Positions 63,828 to 64,000 of a DNA stretch of 64,000 nucleotides are shown in pieces. Position numbers and translations under genes: made by a program. This DNA comes from an uncultured bacterium (GTDB lineage Bacteria; Hydrogenedentota; Hydrogenedentia; Hydrogenedentales; CAILVY01): the NCBI GenBank assembly GCA_937951485.1, contig CALEDJ010000058.1, positions 23,294 through 87,293 on the forward strand, written 5' to 3'. The notes under the pieces were generated by a model. The model made no database searches. It was not told the DNA's origin and saw nothing but the letters and a program-made list of their open reading frames with translations. The first letter of the stretch is position 1; each line of letters begins with the position of its first letter.

Positions 63828-64000
63828 TTTTTGTTTTTCATAAGTTATTATCTTACATCAACTTGCGAATTTTTCTTCTCTCCTAAAAACCCTGTTTTTT
63901 CTTCCAAATATTCCATTCATTTTCTCCTATTTATTATTGCTCTTTCTCTGTGTAATTTGCTATAATAAAACAACTTAATTCCTTCCCTCGTAAGGATTTT
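63828..64000 (+). promoter_or_regulatory. AT-rich stretch with a strong promoter (gene starts beyond the window)
   Basis: Base composition falls sharply right after the tRNA-Val gene. TTGCTC (63937-63942), an 18-base spacer and an extended TGC-TATAAT (63961-63966) form a strong promoter. GTAAGGA at the window edge looks like the ribosome site of the next gene. No coding frame inside this stretch is supported. Confidence 0.55.

Overview
The window is a GC-rich bacterial chromosome segment with no phage, plasmid or CRISPR region. It holds about 45 protein genes or gene remnants, three tRNAs and several small mobile-element derivatives. The lineage cannot be proven from sequence alone. Three features point to the PVC/Planctomycetota-Lentisphaerota-Hydrogenedentota neighbourhood: three pseudopilins with a C-terminal H-X9-DG type end; a secreted protein with a long (GE)n linker and a C-terminal TM-RRRK sorting tail; and many DUF1080, ThuA, Gfo/Idh/MocA, beta-helix and BNR proteins. 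Hydrogenedentota is my best guess (inference).

Layout. 1-3.1 kb: end of a sugar-isomerase gene, a secreted ThuA protein, an RbsC-type ABC permease and a YjbQ protein. 3.1-10.5 kb: ThiS-ThiF fusion (-), secreted DUF1080 protein, a DPM1-like GT2 convergent with an Agl23/PMT-like membrane glycosyltransferase, a receiver-degenerate GGDEF protein, and a LamG protein interrupted by a seven-repeat propeller. 10.5-13.6 kb: dtxR-feoA-feoB iron operon (-). 13.7-17 kb: methyltransferase, BNR protein, thioredoxin reductase and a 52-aa small ORF (-). 17.4-21.5 kb: glyoxylate shunt aceB-aceA (-), divergent from a LysR regulator. 21.7-34.8 kb: trpS, beta-helix protein, MITE copy 1, a glycosidase-like protein, DAHP synthase, nitroreductase, PAS histidine kinase, rsmA, membrane HExxH peptidase, a MocA-type oxidoreductase and TrpB2. 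34.9-37.6 kb: secreted SGNH hydrolase and the (GE)n anchored protein (-).

38.1-45.4 kb is a pseudopilin locus: pilin 1, a CHASE-type histidine kinase, an NtrC-like sigma-54 activator, then pilins 2 and 3. A textbook sigma-54 promoter sits directly ahead of pilin 2. Pilins 1 and 2 share a candidate activator-site motif. 45.4-52.5 kb: a secreted hypothetical protein, MITE copy 2, an FGGY kinase, a 73-bp mini-element with IS4-like ends, a GH98-NTF2 fusion, and an IS4-family element that has lost its catalytic core.

52.7-63.7 kb is the redox part. A NarX-like kinase with a CxxCH heme-c site in its extracytoplasmic sensor region is coupled to a NarL regulator. MITE copy 3, tRNA-Lys and tRNA-Gly, a sugar epimerase and a frameshifted nucleotidyltransferase follow. 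Then comes a likely operon of ApbE, a Tat-exported Gfo/Idh/MocA oxidoreductase and a 1140-aa protein that fuses an eight-CxxCH cytochrome c to a FdhI-like cytochrome b. The window ends with tRNA-Val and an abrupt AT-rich stretch carrying a strong promoter for a gene outside the window.

The best candidates for something undescribed are the octaheme c/cytochrome b fusion operon with its neighbouring heme-sensor kinase, the sigma-54 pseudopilin locus, and the MITE family with 9-bp target duplication and expanding internal repeats.
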